A stretch of DNA of 8,548 bases from CALBTQ01 sp036725605. GTDB lineage: Bacteria > Lernaellota > Lernaellaia > Lernaellales > Lernaellaceae. Below, piece after piece: positions 6,190 through 8,548 of this stretch. A model generated the notes under the pieces. That model saw only the letters and a list, made by a program, of their open reading frames with translations. It had not been told where the DNA came from and made no database searches. The stretch spans positions 1-8,548 of the forward strand of contig DAIMDW010000066.1 of the NCBI GenBank assembly GCA_036725605.1, in the 5' to 3' direction. The position numbers were made by a program, and so were the translations under genes. Position 1 is the stretch's first letter. Each line of letters starts with the position of its first letter.

Positions 6190-6528
6190 GAGTCAATATT
6201 TTGTTTCCGGTATCTCTCGACGAATGCAACGATAATCGTTGTCTTCACCAAGTAATTCAGGAAAAATCTTTAGATTGGAGATCTGAATTTTAAGATTCGA
6301 TTTTTATGAAAACGGCCCAAGTGTTTATGATTTATGATATCCTCTGTGCAACGGTTCTTCATCGTCTGTCGCTCGTTCCCTCAGACCGAAAACATACCCC
6401 TTTTATGAAAGGTGCGCCGGTCGATACTTCGGGGAGCAGGCCAAGAAGGGTTCGGACAGTATTTATGATTGCCGGTCCGTTGATCGGTCACGAAGGCTTT
6501 TCCGGTCATGAGGCCGGGATAGTCCATT
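6190..6528. other. intergenic region between ATPase and lipoprotein genes
   Basis: No credible gene is seen. It contains the palindrome 6227-6241, a small AATCT-TT-AGATT palindrome (6265-6276), a CCTTT-TATG-AAAGG hairpin (6399-6412) and five copies of TTTATGA (starting at 6303, 6324, 6331, 6402 and 6462). A 178-codon plus-strand frame beginning at 6306 runs into the antisense of the lipoprotein gene and is not convincing. I see no strong terminator for either flanking gene. Confidence 0.55.
6227..6241. repeat. perfect palindrome after the ATPase gene
   Basis: CAACGAT-A-ATCGTTG has seven-base arms around one base, 38 bp beyond the ATPase stop. It is followed by TCTTC rather than a T run and has a one-base centre, so it is a poor hairpin terminator and may instead be a protein-binding site. 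Confidence 0.45.
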
Positions 6529-8235
6529 CTAGAGTTCATCGATGCCGATGTCCCAGGTCGATCCTTGCGGACGAGCATCGCCGTCCCAATCGATGTTGTA
6601 CCACGGGCCGAAATACCACGGCGCAACGTCTCGCCCCGCATCGATGCATGGGCTGGTCGCCTGCAGATGGAACGTGCCTTCCAGGTCGAACAACGGATCT
6701 TGAGCGATGTTGTTTTCCGCCTGCGCGCAGCCGTTCCAGTCGCAGGCTTCGACCTGTTCCAGGGTCGTCAGTTCATCGCCGGCCAGATAAACCAGACCGC
6801 TGTTTAGCTGTTCGTCTCCGTGGACGTACAAGTCGTTGTTGAGCAGGGTGACATTGGTGCAATCGGTCATATACAATCCGTAAACCCAAAAATCCGAGCG
6901 CGCGTCGACGATGTTGTTGACCAAGAGCGCGTCGGTCACCGACTTTATTTCGATGCCGTTGACGCTGTCGTCGTCGGCGTTGGCAAACACGACGTTGTTG
7001 ATCGCCGTGAACTGCGATCCGTTGACATCCACGCCGGTGACCGAGGTGCAGTTGTATCCTGAAATAATCAGGTTCCCGACCAGAGTCAGTTTGCCGTTTT
7101 TGGCCTGCACGGCGGTGGTGGATGTGCCGCCGACGCCGCCGAAGATGCGATTGCGAATCAACGTCGCTTCGGCATTGATGGCGTTGACGCCCTGCAGCGA
7201 AACCACGTCCAGCGCGTCGCTGGCTTCGATTATATTGTCGACCAGCAGGGCCGTGCCGCCACCCAGGTATACGCCTACCGCGCTGGTCGGCGCTTCGCGG
7301 CTGCCGGTGATCCGGTTTGACAACAGCGTTACCTCGCCTTTGGAATAAACGCCCTGACAACCGCCCGATCCGGCGCCGCCGAAGATTTGATTGCGGGCGA
7401 TTACCGCTTTGGTCCCGGCGGGCACGCGAATGCCGGTGGTTAATTGAGCGTACTGGTCGCCGTGCACGGTGAAGCCTTCAAAAACGATGGTGTCGCCATT
7501 GCCGCCGATGACCACCGCGGGTTCGACCGAACCGGCCGGTATGGTCGTGGTGTGGAAGTCGATGTTGCGCGACCACGATGCATCTTCGTAGCCGCCGAAC
7601 ATGGACACGGCCGCGGTGACACTCAGATCATAGAAATACTCTCCTTCGGCCGCGAAAACGACTTTACCTTTCGCCACAGCGAGGTTGACCGCGGCGGTCA
7701 AACGCAGCAGCGGATCGGCCATTGTGCCTTCGCCCTGGTCGCTGCCCATCGGCGAGACGAAGACGCCGACTTGTTCGGAACGCTCGAAATCCGCGCCGTC
7801 GCAATCCTGGTCGATCATGTCGTCGGGGAAATCGACCGCCTGCGGATGCACGAGCGGATCGGCGTCGTTGCAGTCGCCGCCTTCCGTGGCGTAACCGGTG
7901 GGAAGCTGCTCGCCGCTGCACACTTGCTGATCGGTTTCGCCCGCACCGTAGCCATCCAGGTCGGCGTCCAGGCTGCCTTCGAGCCATTGAAACAACTCGG
8001 CGTCGCCGTCATCGCAATCGTCGCCGTCTTGCGTCCATCCTTCCGGACACTGTTCGTGCTTGGTGACAACGCTGTTTTGCGGATTGCCATACCCGTCGCC
8101 GTCGACGTCTTTGAAACATTCAATTTCGCCTTCCTCGGGCTCGTCGTCTTCCCCCGGGTCGCACGCGGTGAACAAAACAGACACGAGCAACGCCAACGAA
8201 ATGGCCAGCCAACCTTTTTTCAGGAGAGTCGACAT
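6529..8235 (-). CDS. lipoprotein with MopE-like metal-binding repeats and parallel beta-helix
   Basis: This 568-residue protein has a lipoprotein signal peptide: a KK n-region, hydrophobic 9-23 and lipobox LFTAC, with C25 as the lipidated residue. A short acidic linker follows. Residues about 40-147 carry calcium-like/metal-binding repeats of the MopE type: DVDGDGYG (43-50), GDDCDDGD (71-78), DADLDGYG (90-97), GGDCNDAD (119-126) and DQDCDGAD (142-149), with paired cysteines. From about 155 to 510 there is a right-handed parallel beta-helix with roughly eight rungs marked by N-x-I or NN patterns (RNQI, SNRIT, DNIIE, RNRI, GNLI, NNVVF, NNIVD, NNDLY). The end (DPLF, SPCIDAG, DGDARP, DIGIDEL) matches the 'choice-of-anchor Q' style. 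It is probably a surface or periplasmic protein; the ligand is unknown. The start is supported by GGAAGGAAGG upstream. Confidence 0.92.
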   Translation of the reverse strand: MSTLLKKGWLAISLALLVSVLFTACDPGEDDEPEEGEIECFKDVDGDGYGNPQNSVVTKHEQCPEGWTQDGDDCDDGDAELFQWLEGSLDADLDGYGAGETDQQVCSGEQLPTGYATEGGDCNDADPLVHPQAVDFPDDMIDQDCDGADFERSEQVGVFVSPMGSDQGEGTMADPLLRLTAAVNLAVAKGKVVFAAEGEYFYDLSVTAAVSMFGGYEDASWSRNIDFHTTTIPAGSVEPAVVIGGNGDTIVFEGFTVHGDQYAQLTTGIRVPAGTKAVIARNQIFGGAGSGGCQGVYSKGEVTLLSNRITGSREAPTSAVGVYLGGGTALLVDNIIEASDALDVVSLQGVNAINAEATLIRNRIFGGVGGTSTTAVQAKNGKLTLVGNLIISGYNCTSVTGVDVNGSQFTAINNVVFANADDDSVNGIEIKSVTDALLVNNIVDARSDFWVYGLYMTDCTNVTLLNNDLYVHGDEQLNSGLVYLAGDELTTLEQVEACDWNGCAQAENNIAQDPLFDLEGTFHLQATSPCIDAGRDVAPWYFGPWYNIDWDGDARPQGSTWDIGIDEL

Positions 8236-8272
8236 TGGGCATACCTTCCTTCCGACAAAGCCTTATTGCGTC

Positions 8273-8289
8273 CCGATTGTCTGAATCGG
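8273..8289. promoter_or_regulatory. palindrome at the expected transcription start of the lipoprotein gene
   Basis: CCGATT-GTCTG-AATCGG is a perfect inverted repeat with six-base arms, directly downstream of the -10 box. It could be an operator or a hairpin at the 5' end of the mRNA. No T run follows in either direction, so it is not a terminator. Confidence 0.45.
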
Positions 8290-8292
8290 TTC

Positions 8293-8298
8293 ATTATA
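8293..8298 (-). promoter_or_regulatory. perfect -10 box for the lipoprotein gene
   Basis: On the minus strand TATAAT (8298-8293) lies about 60 bp before the lipoprotein start codon. The matching -35 is weak: ATTAAA at 17 bp, or TTGCCA at 22 bp, which is too far. Transcription would start near 8286. Confidence 0.5.
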
Positions 8299-8342
8299 GA
8301 ACTTTTTCGCCGGTTTTTAATGGCAAAGGCGCGATTGGTCGT

Positions 8343-8548
8343 TCAGTGATGGAGGGTAAGCGCCTCGTCCAGACCTTCCGCGGCCTCAATGATGGTTTGC
8401 AGTTTGTGCGCAAACCGGGCGAAGGGCGCTCCGTCGACCAGATCGTGATTGGCGCTGATGGTCAGGCAAAGGATCTCGCGTGGGCCGGGATTGTCCGTCG
8501 ATGTCGAAGGGCGCGTGGCGATGCCGCCGACGACCACCGAGAAATTAT
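8343..8548 (-). CDS. 2-oxo acid dehydrogenase E2 acyltransferase, C-terminal end (partial)
   Basis: The frame enters from beyond the right edge, so only the last 67 or so residues are present. It reads NFSVVVGGIATRP, then PREILCLTISANHDLVDG and APFARFAHKL. This is the end of the trimer-forming catalytic domain of E2 acyltransferases (PF00198), which transfer an acyl group from lipoamide to coenzyme A in pyruvate-type dehydrogenase complexes. The HxxxDG catalytic motif is present as HDLVDG; classical E2 proteins have HRxxDG, while HD variants occur, as far as I know, in short catalytic-domain-only relatives. The apparent start at a GTG near 8537 is inside the domain and is not the true start. 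The acyl specificity cannot be told from this fragment. It ends 107 bp before the lipoprotein gene, in the same direction, but that gene has its own -10 box. Confidence 0.9.
   Translation of the reverse strand, partial: NFSVVVGGIATRPSTSTDNPGPREILCLTISANHDLVDGAPFARFAHKLQTIIEAAEGLDEALTLHH

Noticed and set aside
6306..6842. 178-codon plus-strand frame beginning MKTAQVFMIYD
   Set aside because: It lacks a ribosome-binding site, becomes Arg-, Cys- and Pro-rich and runs antisense into the lipoprotein gene; the VFMI similarity within it comes from the TTTATGA repeats.
7444..8349. 301-codon open frame on the plus strand
   Set aside because: It is antisense to the lipoprotein, which has a signal peptide, repeats and a known C-terminal pattern.

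Overview
The window looks like accessory DNA from a Gram-negative bacterium, most likely a deltaproteobacterial-type lineage (Myxococcota or Desulfobacterota in the broad sense) or a related uncultured phylum. The best clue is a lipoprotein that joins MopE-like metal-binding repeats, a parallel beta-helix and a 'choice-of-anchor Q'-like C-terminus. SWIM-finger proteins and COG1373-type ATPases also fit, but this placement is an inference.

Layout, left to right. (1) 35-967, minus: a complete Xer-like tyrosine recombinase in visibly AT-richer DNA, with a candidate promoter upstream. (2) About 968-1341: no gene, but an imperfect 19-bp direct repeat that may be a mobile-element end. (3) 1342-1954, plus: two small, tightly coupled genes, a CcbP-like (calcium-binding family) protein and a 98-residue protein of unknown function, followed by a possible terminator. 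(4) 2278-4062, plus: a 594-residue SWIM zinc-finger protein with a helical, TPR-like remainder. (5) 4087-4347, minus: a small six-cysteine zinc-ribbon-like gene whose 5' part lies antisense to (6), a decayed IS630-family transposase (about 4276-4863, plus) that lacks its N-terminus and carries an in-frame stop although its DDE residues remain. (7) 4990-6189, plus: an AAA ATPase with a C-terminal DUF4143 nuclease-like domain, preceded by a TTGACA promoter-like sequence and three palindromes. (8) 6190-6528: no convincing gene. (9) 6529-8235, minus: the beta-helix lipoprotein with its own -10 box and palindrome. (10) 8343-8548, minus: the C-terminal end of a 2-oxo acid dehydrogenase E2 acyltransferase that continues beyond the window.

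The genes do not form one pathway. The left and middle parts look like a mosaic of small independent units placed beside mobile-element traces (recombinase, repeat, IS630 remnant), while the right end looks like ordinary chromosome. The least explained parts are the CcbP-like/98-residue pair, the operator-like palindromes before the ATPase, and the junction where IS630 DNA meets the zinc-ribbon gene. I see no CRISPR array, tRNA or rRNA.
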